Below, in pieces: positions 26,371-34,723 of a stretch of DNA of 64,000 nucleotides. Source of the stretch: Streptomyces bikiniensis (GTDB lineage: Bacteria > Actinomycetota > Actinomycetes > Streptomycetales > Streptomycetaceae); contig JNWL01000013.1 of assembly GCA_000716465.1 (NCBI GenBank), forward strand, positions 62,001 through 126,000. The letters run 5' to 3'. A model generated the notes under the pieces. It worked only from the letters and a program-made list of their open reading frames with translations. It was not told the DNA's origin and searched no databases. The translations under genes and the position numbers were made by a program. The number at the start of each line of letters is the position of its first letter. Within the stretch, counting starts at the first letter, position 1.

Positions 26371-29237
26371 GAAGAGGCCCCCAGCCGGTGGGCGAGGTCG
26401 CGGCGGGAGAGCGCCCCGGTCTTCCGCATGGCACGGGCGATGTGCTGCTCCACCGTCCGGGGTGAGAGGTGGAGGGTGGTGGCGATCTCCCGGTTGGTCA
26501 GGCCGGAGACCGCGAGCTGGGCCACCTCCGCCTCCCGGGGGGACAGCTCGTCGGCGTACGAGGGGCGTCCGGGGGGCCGCCCCTTCTTCGCCGGCAGGCG
26601 GGTGCGCAGCAGGGCCCTGGCCCGCGCCGCGTCCCAGACGGCCCCCAGCTCGGTGAAGCTCCAGGCGCAGTCCTCCAGTTCGGCGATCGCCGCCGGGGTG
26701 GCGGAGCGCTCGGGGGCCGGGTCCGGTGACGCGGCGGTGTCCCCGGTGTCCGGCTCGACGCCCGCCCCGGTGCCGGGCCCTGCCTCCGGTCCGGCGCCCG
26801 GCCCGGTGCCGGACTCCGCGCCCGGCCCGGCGTCCGGCCCGGTGTGCGCCGCGAGTACGCAGCGCGCGGCGCCCTCCGCGGTCAGCGCCCGGGTGTAGGG
26901 GCGGGGCAGCTCCGCGTAGGCCGCCGAGGCCTCCCGGTACAGCTCCGCGGCCCGCAGCAGTTCGTCCCGCCCTTCCCGTACTTCCCGCCCTTCCCGTCCG
27001 TCCTGCCCTTCCCGCTCCGGCGCCTCCGTCTCTGCGAGTACGGCCCTGCTCCAGATCAGCGCGGCCCTGGCGGCGGGCGCGTCGCTCCGCCCGAGGCCCC
27101 GGGAGAAGTCCCGTACCACGGCGTGCGCCGCCGCCCCGTCACCCGCGCGCGCCAGCGCCTCCACGGCCCACGGCGCGAGCTCCGCGGCCCACGGCCACAC
27201 GCCCTTCCCGGCCACCACCGCCCAGGCGGCACGCGCCTGTTCCGCCGCGGCCTCCACCTCCTGGCGGGCCAGGGCGAGGCGGATCATGCCGCCGGCCGCC
27301 GTCGCGCCCAGGGGCACGGGCAGCTTCTCCGTCCCGAACGTCCCCCGTTGGGACAGCCAGGACACCGCCTCTCCCCAGTCCCCCTGGGCGACCGCGAGCA
27401 GGCCGCGCACGACGTAGGCGTCGGAGGCGATGAACGGCATGTCGGCGGTGGCGGCGACGAAGTCCTCGCACCGCTCGGCGAGCCCGGGCCACCGGCCGGT
27501 CCACCACTCCTGGAGCAGCCGCGTCCCCAGTGCGTTGTACTCCGTGTACGGCGCGCCGCTCCGGGCGGACAGGTCGCTCCCCGCCGCGAGAAGGTCCTCC
27601 GCCCGCTCGTAGAAGCCGAGCCAGACCGCGAAGTCCGCCGTGTTGCACAGGCCGCGCGCCGCCTGCCGGGCGCACGCGGGGTCCGTGTCCTCCGCGGGCA
27701 GTTCCCTCGCCAGTTCCCACGCCCCCGGGTCGGCGCAGCTCATGGCGAGTCCCGCCCGGCCGGCCAGGACCGCCGTGCGCATGGGTTCGTCCCCGCTGGC
27801 GTCCGCCGCGGCGGTGGCCTCGGCCAGCCATCTCCGGTGGACGTCGAGGGAACTGCCCGGCCAGTAGGGGCTGGACAGTGCCGTCATGGCGCGCGCGGCC
27901 AGGCCGGGCCGGACCTCGCGCAGCTCGGCGGCGGCGATCTCCAGCATCCGCCATCCCTCGGGGAAGCGGCCCATCTGGTTGCACAGCATCAGCCCCAGGT
28001 CGAGCCGCAGCTCTCCGCGTACGGCCGGGGGCAGGGACGCGTCCCGCACGATCTGCGCGAGGACCTCCACGGTCCGGTCCGAGCGCAGTCCGGTCACCGC
28101 GCTGCGGGCGAGGAGCGGTGCGAGACGGGCCCGGCTCCGCGGGGGCAGGCCGGGCGTGGCGAGGGTCCGTTCGAGGAGCGCGACGGCCTGCTCGTGCCGG
28201 CCGGACGCCGCCGCCGACTCGGCCGCCCGCTCCACCGCCCCGAGCCATCTGCGGGTGTCGCCGGCCGCCCTGTGGTGTTCGGCCACGTCGGCCCAGGGCA
28301 CGGGCCGTCTGCCGCTCAGCGTCCTCGCCGCCCGTCCGTGCAGGTCCTGGCGGACGGGTCCGGGCACGGAGGCCCGTACGGCAGGAGCGGCCAGCGGGAC
28401 GGCGAAGCCGTAGCGGCCCTCGACCGGCTCCGCCAGGGCGGCGGTCTCCAGGGCCCGCAGCAGCGCGTCGCCTCCCGCCGCGGCTCCGAGGCCCGAGACC
28501 GCGACCAGCTCGTCGCGGCCGGCGGGTTCGCCGAGGACGGCGGCCGCCCAGACCACCGGGCGGTGGGCCGGGGACAGTGCGTGCGTACGGCTCAGCACCA
28601 GCTCGGCCAGGCGGGCCGGCACCCCGGCCGCCTCCACCTCCGCTGCCGTACCGGCGAAGGGCGGATGCCGTTCCCCCAGTACGGCGAGGAGGTCGACGAC
28701 CACCCGGGGGACGCCGCCGGTCAGTTCGCGCAGCCTGCGCACCGCTTCGGGGGTGCAGTCGGCCTCCAGCGCCTCCGCGGCGGCGCGGCGGACGCGTTCC
28801 TCGTCCCAGGGCGCCGGGCGGTGCCGGAGCACCGTCAGGCGGGAGGGGTACGTCAGCGGCGGGCCGCCCAGCGGCAGTCCGGGCACGGGAAGTTCCTCGG
28901 GGCGATAGGCCACGGCCGCCGCCGAGCCCGGCCCCAGGCCCTCCAGGACCCGGCGCAGCCGCCGCAGCTCGTCCTCGTCCGCCCGGTGCACGTCGTCCAC
29001 CAGCCACAGGGTCGGCACCCGCCGGTGCGCGTCCCCGTCCGGCGGCCCGCCGTCGGCCCCGCACCGCCACCGCACGCGGACCGTGTCCACCGTCCCGGGC
29101 AGGTCGGCGAGTTCCTGGAGCAGATGGCTCTTCCCGGTGCCGGCGGGGCCTTCGACGAACAGCAGCACCGGTTCGGCACGCCCGTCGGCGAGGACCCGGG
29201 CCAGGGGCCGCAGAGCGGAACCACGCGCCTCGTTCAC
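26367..29237 (-). CDS. Large ATP-binding LuxR-type regulator (LAL family)
   Basis: 956-residue regulator. Walker A GPAGTGKS at residues 30-37 and Walker B-like LWLVDDVHRAD near 70 mark a STAND-type ATPase. A long helical-repeat middle (residues ~330-760) follows, then a Gly/Pro-rich low-complexity insert, and a C-terminal LuxR HTH in the last ~65 residues (LSPREAEVAQLAVSGLTNREIATTLHL). These proteins typically act as pathway-specific activators responding to a ligand. GTG start at 29237; the frame stays open upstream through a 10-bp repeat array but without a credible start. Neighbouring candidate targets are the small protein at 26 kb and the lipoprotein at 30 kb. Confidence 0.85.
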   Translation of the reverse strand: MNEARGSALRPLARVLADGRAEPVLLFVEGPAGTGKSHLLQELADLPGTVDTVRVRWRCGADGGPPDGDAHRRVPTLWLVDDVHRADEDELRRLRRVLEGLGPGSAAAVAYRPEELPVPGLPLGGPPLTYPSRLTVLRHRPAPWDEERVRRAAAEALEADCTPEAVRRLRELTGGVPRVVVDLLAVLGERHPPFAGTAAEVEAAGVPARLAELVLSRTHALSPAHRPVVWAAAVLGEPAGRDELVAVSGLGAAAGGDALLRALETAALAEPVEGRYGFAVPLAAPAVRASVPGPVRQDLHGRAARTLSGRRPVPWADVAEHHRAAGDTRRWLGAVERAAESAAASGRHEQAVALLERTLATPGLPPRSRARLAPLLARSAVTGLRSDRTVEVLAQIVRDASLPPAVRGELRLDLGLMLCNQMGRFPEGWRMLEIAAAELREVRPGLAARAMTALSSPYWPGSSLDVHRRWLAEATAAADASGDEPMRTAVLAGRAGLAMSCADPGAWELARELPAEDTDPACARQAARGLCNTADFAVWLGFYERAEDLLAAGSDLSARSGAPYTEYNALGTRLLQEWWTGRWPGLAERCEDFVAATADMPFIASDAYVVRGLLAVAQGDWGEAVSWLSQRGTFGTEKLPVPLGATAAGGMIRLALARQEVEAAAEQARAAWAVVAGKGVWPWAAELAPWAVEALARAGDGAAAHAVVRDFSRGLGRSDAPAARAALIWSRAVLAETEAPEREGQDGREGREVREGRDELLRAAELYREASAAYAELPRPYTRALTAEGAARCVLAAHTGPDAGPGAESGTGPGAGPEAGPGTGAGVEPDTGDTAASPDPAPERSATPAAIAELEDCAWSFTELGAVWDAARARALLRTRLPAKKGRPPGRPSYADELSPREAEVAQLAVSGLTNREIATTLHLSPRTVEQHIARAMRKTGALSRRDLAHRLGASS

Positions 29238-29260
29238 GCCGCCATCCCCGCTCTCCCTCT

Positions 29261-29416
29261 TCCGACCTCTGTCGCCCGCTCTCGACTTCTGCCGAGCTCT
29301 GCCGACCTCTGTCGCCCGCTCTCGACTTCTGCCGACCTCTGCCGACCTCTGCCGCCCGCTCTCGGCCTCCGCCGAGCTCTGCCGACTCCTGCCGTCCTCT
29401 GCCGACTTCCGTCGGC
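29261..29416. repeat. 10-bp tandem repeat, about 15 copies
   Basis: Consensus GCCGACCTCT (AGAGGTCGGC on the regulator's coding strand), strictly 10 bp apart, ending 24 bp upstream of the LuxR-type start codon. A higher-order 40-bp pattern is also visible (two adjacent near-identical blocks). Not a multiple of three, so each insertion or loss shifts every frame through it. On the mRNA strand each unit presents an AGAGG purine block resembling a ribosome-binding site. Confidence 0.9.
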
Positions 29417-29965
29417 GGAATTCCGCGCGAGTCGATTCCGGAACCGTATCAAGGAGCCGACGGCGGCACACGGAAACGGGAGCGGGATTTCCACCTCCCT
29501 TCCCGCACGAAACAGAAAAAGGCCGCGCGATGTGAAGCGCGGTCCGAAATCGGCGGTGGGAGGCGGCGCGGATTCGCGAGGGGCTGCTCGCGTTCTTCCC
29601 GGAATTCCACGGGAACGAGTGCCCGGGCGCGCGGAAGAGCCTTCGGCGACGGGCGCGCCGCGGAGCACGCCCGTCGCCGACTGCGAAAAGCAGGGCGCAA
29701 TGCCATCCGGCCGGGACTGCCCGAGGGCGGCGCGCACAGCTCGTTCCGCACGCCCGTGCACCATACCGGCCGACCGAGGCTGGACCGGTCCCGCGCAGCT
29801 TTCGTACGGAACCGCGAGTCCGGTCGGCCGGCACCCGAACCTAGGGTCCCGCCCGCACCCCCGAACATCCGGAGAGCCGGTTCCACGGATACGCAATCAA
29901 CCCTCCGGTGCCGCCCCGGGCGCCGCCCACCGCTCCCCGGCCGTCGCGGTCCGCGTCGAGATAAA
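29417..29965. other. Gene-free region upstream of the LuxR-type regulator
   Basis: About 550 bp with no convincing gene on either strand. It holds a hairpin (29645-29678), locally AT-rich patches around 29450-29520 that could be promoters, and CGGATACG at 29886. Confidence 0.5.
29645..29678. terminator. Hairpin, possible bidirectional terminator
   Basis: Perfect 11-bp stem GGCGACGGGCG with its complement and a 12-base loop. Its position between two divergent genes is unusual for a terminator, so it may instead be a regulatory structure in a leader. Confidence 0.45.
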
Positions 29966-30024
29966 TAGGTGTCCGTATGTGCGGCTCCCCGGATGGTCTT
30001 CCGGCCGCCCCCGTTCGTAGGTTT
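29966..30024 (+). promoter_or_regulatory. Promoter-like element B (TAGGTG ... GTTCGTAGGTTT)
   Basis: TAGGTG at 29966, CCGGAT at 29989 and GTTCGTAGGTTT at 30013, matching element A at 25904-25954. Lies about 180 bp upstream of the lipoprotein start. Confidence 0.45.
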
Positions 30025-30201
30025 CCGCCCACCGGTCGATCACCCGCCCCCCACGGCGGCCGACCGCGCCACGACGGGCCCGGGCGCACCGGCCCCTCCC
30101 CCGGTGCCCGAGCGGCCCCGGCGGCCTGCCCCGCCGGGGCCGCTCGGCATCGCGTCGGCCGTCCGCCGACGACTCCCCCCACGCAGAAGGAAGACGATCA
30201 C

Positions 30202-31758
30202 ATGAAGCGCAGAGGCCTCGGCATCACGGCGGGAGCCTGCGTGTTACTGGCGGCCTGCGGGTACCGGCTGCTGCCGTTCACGACCCCGCCCGAAGAGCCC
30301 GTCGTCATCGGAACGGCGAACGGCCTCACCCACCTCGACCCCGCCGGGGGTTACGACAGCGGGTCCTGGGCGCTGTACAGCAACATCTACCAGGCCCTGC
30401 TCACCTTCGACCCCGGGGCGACCGTCCCCCGGCCCGACGCGGCCGAATCGTGCGGGTTCACCGAGTCCCTGACCACCTACCGGTGCAAGGTGCGCGGGGA
30501 CCTCACGTTCTCCAACGGGCATCCGGTCACCGCCGAAGCCGTGAAGCACTCGTTCGACCGCATCCTGGGCATCCGGGACCCGCTCGGGCCCTCGCCGCTG
30601 TTCGCGAACCTCCTCTCGGTGGAGGCGAGCGGCCCCTTCGTGACCTTCCGCCTCTCGGCGGAGGACGCCACCTGGCCCTCCAAGATCGCCACACCGGCGG
30701 GGTCCATCGTCGATCCGGCCGAGTTCCCCCGGAGCGGGCTCCGGACCGGGCGGACCTTCCCGGGCTCGGGGCCGTACGTCGTCTCCTCCTACGAGAAGGG
30801 CGCCCGGATCGCGCTCGTACCGAACCCCTCGTACAGGGGTGCCGTCCCCGGGAAGGGCCGGCCGGTCGAGATCCGCTACTACAAGACCTCCCAGGAGGTG
30901 GAGAAGGCGTGGAACGCGAAGGAGATCGACATCGCCCACGCCGGGCTCACCGCCGCGACGCTGGCGACCCTCGAGAACGGCGAGGACCCGGACGTGCGCC
31001 TCTCCGTCGGGGAGAGCACGGTGGCGCGCCACCTCGTCCTGAACACGCGCCCGCCGCACCGCCCCCTGGGGAACGTCGCGGTCCGCGGAGCCGTCGCCGC
31101 GCTCGTCGACCGGGGGCGCCTGGCGGACGCGGTGTTCAAGGACACCGTGTCGCCGCTCTACTCGCTCGTCCCGCGAGGCGTCACGGGGCACAGCACCGAC
31201 TTCTACGACGTGTACCCCGAATCGGACCCGCGGTGGGCGGCGCGGCGGCTGCGCGAGGCGGGCGTTCGCACTCCGGTACGGATCACCCTGGGCCACCAGG
31301 TCGGCAGCGCCGCCGTCGAGGCGCGCGAACTGAAGACGCAGTTGGAGCGGAAGGGTCTGTTCCGGGTCGAACTGGTCGAGGAGGCCGACTGGGTCACGTA
31401 CCAGGAGCGGTACAAGAGCGGTGAGTTCGACGCCTACGTCCTGCAGTGGAGTCCCGACTTCCCCGATCCCGACACGTTCGTCCAGCCGCTGGTGGGGAGC
31501 GGCAACGCCCTTCACAACGGCTACGCGTCGGCCGAGATCGACGGCTCCATCAAGGTGACGCAGCGGTTCGTCGAGCGCGACAGGAGCGTCGACCGGTTCC
31601 GGGCGATCCAGCGGGTGGTGGCGAAGGAGGTCCCGCTGGTGCCCCTCTGGCAGAAGAAGAACTACGTGGCGGCCCGGCCGGCGGTCACCGGAGGCCACTA
31701 CCTCGTCGCGGACAACAGCGGGGTGTGGCGCCTGTGGGAGCTGCGCCGGGAGCGGTAG
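30202..31758 (+). CDS. Oligopeptide-type ABC substrate-binding lipoprotein (family 5), orphan
   Basis: 518-residue lipoprotein. Signal peptide with lipobox LLAAC (Cys near residue 19), then a complete SBP_bac_5 domain: TLDP-like THLDPAGGYDSGSW, VRGDLTFSNGHPVTAEAVKHSFDRIL, GSGPYVVSSYEKG and a C-terminal LVPLWQKKNYVA. It should bind peptides, nickel complexes or other cargo outside the membrane. No ABC permease or ATPase genes accompany it, so it must share a transporter or act as a sensor. ATG with GAAGGAAG upstream. May be a target of the LuxR-type regulator. Confidence 0.9.
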   Translation: MKRRGLGITAGACVLLAACGYRLLPFTTPPEEPVVIGTANGLTHLDPAGGYDSGSWALYSNIYQALLTFDPGATVPRPDAAESCGFTESLTTYRCKVRGDLTFSNGHPVTAEAVKHSFDRILGIRDPLGPSPLFANLLSVEASGPFVTFRLSAEDATWPSKIATPAGSIVDPAEFPRSGLRTGRTFPGSGPYVVSSYEKGARIALVPNPSYRGAVPGKGRPVEIRYYKTSQEVEKAWNAKEIDIAHAGLTAATLATLENGEDPDVRLSVGESTVARHLVLNTRPPHRPLGNVAVRGAVAALVDRGRLADAVFKDTVSPLYSLVPRGVTGHSTDFYDVYPESDPRWAARRLREAGVRTPVRITLGHQVGSAAVEARELKTQLERKGLFRVELVEEADWVTYQERYKSGEFDAYVLQWSPDFPDPDTFVQPLVGSGNALHNGYASAEIDGSIKVTQRFVERDRSVDRFRAIQRVVAKEVPLVPLWQKKNYVAARPAVTGGHYLVADNSGVWRLWELRRER

Positions 31759-31825
31759 ACGGGGCAGCCGCGTCCTCGGGGATATTGCGGTGGGCCCCGA
31801 ACGGTCCTCCGCCTACCGTCGGGGC

Positions 31826-32740
31826 ATGCAGAAGTCGTCCTCCCGGCTCGCGTTCGCCGCGGCCGGTGTCACCGTCGTCCTGTGGGCCTCCGCCTTCGTC
31901 TCCATCCGCACCGCGGGGGCCGCCTACTCCCCCGGCGCGCTCGCGCTCGGACGGCTCCTCTCCGGGGCTCTGGTCCTCGGCGCCGTCCTCCTGGTGCGGC
32001 GGGAGGGATTGCCGCCCCGGGCCGCGTGGCCGGGGATCGCGGTCTCGGGGCTGCTCTGGTTCGGGGTGTACATGGTGGTGCTCAACTGGGGCGAGCAGGA
32101 GGTCGACGCGGGCACGGCCGCGATGGTGGTGAACGTCGGGCCGATCTTGATCGCCCTGCTCGGCGCGCGGTTCCTCGGGGAGTCCCTGCCGCCCCGGCTG
32201 CTCGCGGGCATGGCGGTCTCGTTCGCGGGCGCGGTGACCGTCGGCCTCTCGATGTCCCGGGGTTCCGCCGGCGGCCACGCCTCGGTGCTGGGGGTCGCCC
32301 TCTGCCTGCTCGCGGCGGTGGCGTACGCGGGCGGGGTCGTCGCCCAGAAGCCGGCGCTCGCGCACGGCAGCGCGCTCCAGGTGACGACGTTCGGCTGCCT
32401 GGTGGGGGCGGTGGCGTGCCTGCCGTTCGCCGGGCAGCTGGCCGGGGAGGTGGGGCGGGCGCCGCTGTCCGCGACCCTGAACATGGTCTACCTCGGGGTG
32501 TTCCCGACCGCGCTCGCGTTCACGACCTGGGCCTACGCCCTGGCCCGTACGACCGCCGGACGGATGGGCGCGACGACGTACGCCGTGCCCGCCCTCGTGG
32601 TGCTGCTCGCGTGGGCTTTCCTGGGCGAGCTGCCCGGGCCGCTCACCCTCGCCGGGGGCGCGCTGTGCCTCGCGGGCGTGGCGGTCTCCCGCTCCCGGCC
32701 GCGGAGTTCCGCCGCCACGGCGCCGACCGAGTCCGCCTGA
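31826..32740 (+). CDS. EamA/DMT-family transporter
   Basis: 304-residue inner-membrane protein with ten hydrophobic segments arranged as two five-helix EamA halves. Typical landmarks are LWASAFVSIRTAG in helix 1, the VVNVGPILIALLGARFLGE segment ending half one, and PALVVLLAWAFLGELPG ending half two. Probably exports metabolites or amino acids. ATG preceded by GGGGC. A 38-bp duplication covers its stop codon, and a strong hairpin separates it from the convergent TetR gene. Confidence 0.9.
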   Translation: MQKSSSRLAFAAAGVTVVLWASAFVSIRTAGAAYSPGALALGRLLSGALVLGAVLLVRREGLPPRAAWPGIAVSGLLWFGVYMVVLNWGEQEVDAGTAAMVVNVGPILIALLGARFLGESLPPRLLAGMAVSFAGAVTVGLSMSRGSAGGHASVLGVALCLLAAVAYAGGVVAQKPALAHGSALQVTTFGCLVGAVACLPFAGQLAGEVGRAPLSATLNMVYLGVFPTALAFTTWAYALARTTAGRMGATTYAVPALVVLLAWAFLGELPGPLTLAGGALCLAGVAVSRSRPRSSAATAPTESA

Positions 32741-32804
32741 CGGGGCGGGCTCCGGGACGGACGTTCGAGTCCGCCTGACGGGCCGGGCTCCGGGGCGGAC
32801 GTTC
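32729..32804. repeat. 38-bp tandem duplication across a stop codon
   Basis: 32729-32766 and 32767-32804 differ at only two positions. Each contains GAGTCCGCCTGA, the final codons and stop of the DMT gene, so the gene's end has been copied downstream. Confidence 0.85.
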
Positions 32805-32831
32805 GTACGACTCCGCTCCGGAGCCCGGCCC
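32780..32831. terminator. Strong bidirectional terminator between convergent genes
   Basis: Perfect 14-bp stem GGGCCGGGCTCCGG with its complement; the 24-base loop can close a further five pairs (GCGGA/TCCGC). One arm lies in the second copy of the 38-bp duplication. Confidence 0.8.
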
Positions 32832-32844
32832 TCCCGAGGAGTTC

Positions 32845-33513
32845 TCAGACCGCGTTCCCCGACCGCAGCAACTGGCGGGCGAAGGACGTCAGCGAGCGGC
32901 CGACGCGTTCGACCGACAGGCCGAGTTCACGGCGCTGGAACTGGAAGAGCTCCGGCGACAGGGGGCTGAGCGCGATGTCGGTCAGCGGGTCCGGGTCCTC
33001 GACCCCGTGGTCGACGAGGAGCGTCCGGACGTGGACGCGCCAGAAGCCGTACGCGCCCGTCCGGAAGCGCGCCGGGCCCGTCTCCGCCCCCAGGGCCAGC
33101 GGCAGGTGCCGTTCGAGGAGGTCGAGCATCGCCAGGTAGAACGCCGCGAGCCGCTCGTCCGGCGGCGCGCCGGGTCCGAGCGGCGGGGGTCCGTGGACGA
33201 GCTGCCCCTGGAGCCGGCGCTCGTGCTCGTCGAGCAGCGCGACGGCGACCGAGGAGGGGTCGGCGAAGCTCCGGTACAGGGTGGCGCGCCCCACTCCGGC
33301 GGCCTTGGCGATCCGGTCCATGGTGACCGACCGGGGGTCCTGTTCGGCGAAGAGCCGCTCGGCCGCGGCCAGGATCTGGGCGCGGTTCCGCTCGGCGTCC
33401 GCGCGTCTGCGCGGGGCGACCGGCCGCTCGTCCGCGGCCTGGAGGTCGCCGAGGAGCCCGCCGGCCCGGTGCGCGGAGCCGGCCCCGCCGCCCCGCTGCT
33501 CGTCGTCGCTCAT
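32845..33513 (-). CDS. TetR-family regulator
   Basis: 222 residues with a ~35-residue disordered N-terminus, then the TetR domain (ILAAAERLFAEQDPRSVTMDRIAKAAGVGRATLYRSF) and a short ligand-binding domain. It is divergent from a DUF606-type transporter whose promoter carries two copies of a 21-bp palindrome (33634 and 33675), the probable binding sites. A pyrimidine-rich tract lies between its start and the operators. Confidence 0.9.
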   Translation of the reverse strand: MSDDEQRGGGAGSAHRAGGLLGDLQAADERPVAPRRRADAERNRAQILAAAERLFAEQDPRSVTMDRIAKAAGVGRATLYRSFADPSSVAVALLDEHERRLQGQLVHGPPPLGPGAPPDERLAAFYLAMLDLLERHLPLALGAETGPARFRTGAYGFWRVHVRTLLVDHGVEDPDPLTDIALSPLSPELFQFQRRELGLSVERVGRSLTSFARQLLRSGNAV

Positions 33514-33523
33514 GGGCCCGACC

Positions 33524-33630
33524 CTACTTCCCTCATGTTCTCCCTTTTCCTTTCCGACTTCCTCCCGGCTCCCTCCGGCTTCTTCCAGCTCCTTCCGGGT
33601 CTCTTCGGCTTCCTTCCGACTCCCTTCCAG
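33524..33630. repeat. Pyrimidine-rich imperfect repeat tract
   Basis: About 105 bp composed mostly of C and T on the plus strand, with recurring TTCC, CTTCC and GGCTTC words roughly every 10-12 bases. It forms the 5' leader of the TetR gene on the minus strand (purine-rich in the mRNA). No gene. Confidence 0.6.
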
Positions 33631-33633
33631 AAT

Positions 33634-33654
33634 AAGTGGACACCTTGTCCACTT
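33634..33654. promoter_or_regulatory. Operator, perfect AAGTGGACA-N3-TGTCCACTT
   Basis: Nine-base perfect arms around CCT, between the divergent tetR and transporter genes. A second imperfect copy follows 41 bp away, about four helical turns. Confidence 0.8.
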
Positions 33655-33674
33655 GGCGTATTGAGTGGCATGCT

Positions 33675-33695
33675 AAACGGACTCAGTGTCCACTT
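33675..33695. promoter_or_regulatory. Operator, second copy
   Basis: 16 of 21 positions identical to the element at 33634, with the right arm TGTCCACTT perfect. Ends 31 bp before the transporter start. Confidence 0.65.
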
Positions 33696-33726
33696 GCTGC
33701 TCGCCATCCCGCCCCAGGGAGATCCC

Positions 33727-34674
33727 ATGCACACCGCGCTCCTCGCCGCGGCCCTCCTGGTCGGCTGCCTGCTGGCCGTCCAGGCCTCGGTGAACCTCCA
33801 GCTCAACTCGGCCGTGGGCACCCCCTACGGCGCCTCGACCCTCCAGCTCGGCGTCGCGACCGGCCTGCTCGTCGTCCTCGCGGTGGCGGCCGGGGCGCTC
33901 GGCGCGCTCGGCGGACTGCCCGACGTCGAGCCCTGGCAGCTGCTCGGCGGTCTCGCCAGCCCGCTCTACATCACCAGCGGCATCCTGCTCTTCCCCCGGC
34001 TCGGCGCCCTCGCCGCCGTCGGGCTCTTCGTCACCGGCCAGATGTTCGCCTCGCTCGCGCTCGACCTCTTCGGCCTCCTCGGCCTGGAGCGGCAGGAGCT
34101 GAGCGCCGGCATCGTCCTGGGCGCCGTGGCGGTCCTCGCGGGCATCGTCGTGATCATCCGGGGCATGAAGGCCGCGGCCCCCGCCGGCGCCCCCGGGACG
34201 TCGAGCGCCGGACGCGCCGGGCGCGCCGGACGGCTCGCCCTCGGCATCGTGGCCGGCGGCGCGCTGCCGGTGCAGGGTGCGGTCAACGCCCAGCTGCGCG
34301 CCCAGCTCAAGGAGCCCCTCACCGTCGCGGTGATCAGCTTCGCCGTGGCGACCTTCACCATCGCCGTCGTCCTGCTCGTGCTCTACGCGACCCGGCGCAC
34401 CCCGAAGCCCAGGATCGCCCCGCTGAAGAAGATGCCCTGGTGGGGCTGGCTCGGTGGCGCCTGTGCCGCCGCCTACGTCACCGGCACCTTCCTGCTCATC
34501 CCGTCCATCGGCGCGGCGGTGACCATCGCCCTGACCGTGACGGGCCAGCAGCTGACCTCCGCGCTCATCGACCACAAGGGCCTGTTCAAGCTCCCGCAGC
34601 GCTCCCTCACCAAGCCGCGCGCCCTGGGCCTCGCCCTGCTCCTCGCCGGCTCCCTGACCATCCAGCTCGTCTGA
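33727..34674 (+). CDS. DMT-family transporter with duplicated DUF606 (YdcZ) domain
   Basis: 315-residue membrane protein of two homologous halves. Each starts with a Q-x-x-x-N-x-Q-L pattern (VQASVNLQLNSAVGTP; VQGAVNAQLRAQLKEP) and contains helices ending in TGQ (LFVTGQMFASLALD; LTVTGQQLTSALIDH). This is the fused YdcZ architecture. Likely exports small molecules; the dedicated TetR with twin operators suggests drug- or metabolite-induced efflux. ATG with AGGGAG upstream. Confidence 0.9.
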   Translation: MHTALLAAALLVGCLLAVQASVNLQLNSAVGTPYGASTLQLGVATGLLVVLAVAAGALGALGGLPDVEPWQLLGGLASPLYITSGILLFPRLGALAAVGLFVTGQMFASLALDLFGLLGLERQELSAGIVLGAVAVLAGIVVIIRGMKAAAPAGAPGTSSAGRAGRAGRLALGIVAGGALPVQGAVNAQLRAQLKEPLTVAVISFAVATFTIAVVLLVLYATRRTPKPRIAPLKKMPWWGWLGGACAAAYVTGTFLLIPSIGAAVTIALTVTGQQLTSALIDHKGLFKLPQRSLTKPRALGLALLLAGSLTIQLV

Positions 34675-34723
34675 CCGGGGTGTCACGAAAGACACGACGT
34701 GAAAGCCAGGACGTGCAAGACAC

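Noticed and set aside
29417..29965. Possible small gene upstream of the LuxR-type regulator
   Set aside because: Frames on both strands lack consistent third-position GC bias and a ribosome-binding site, and none shows a recognisable domain.
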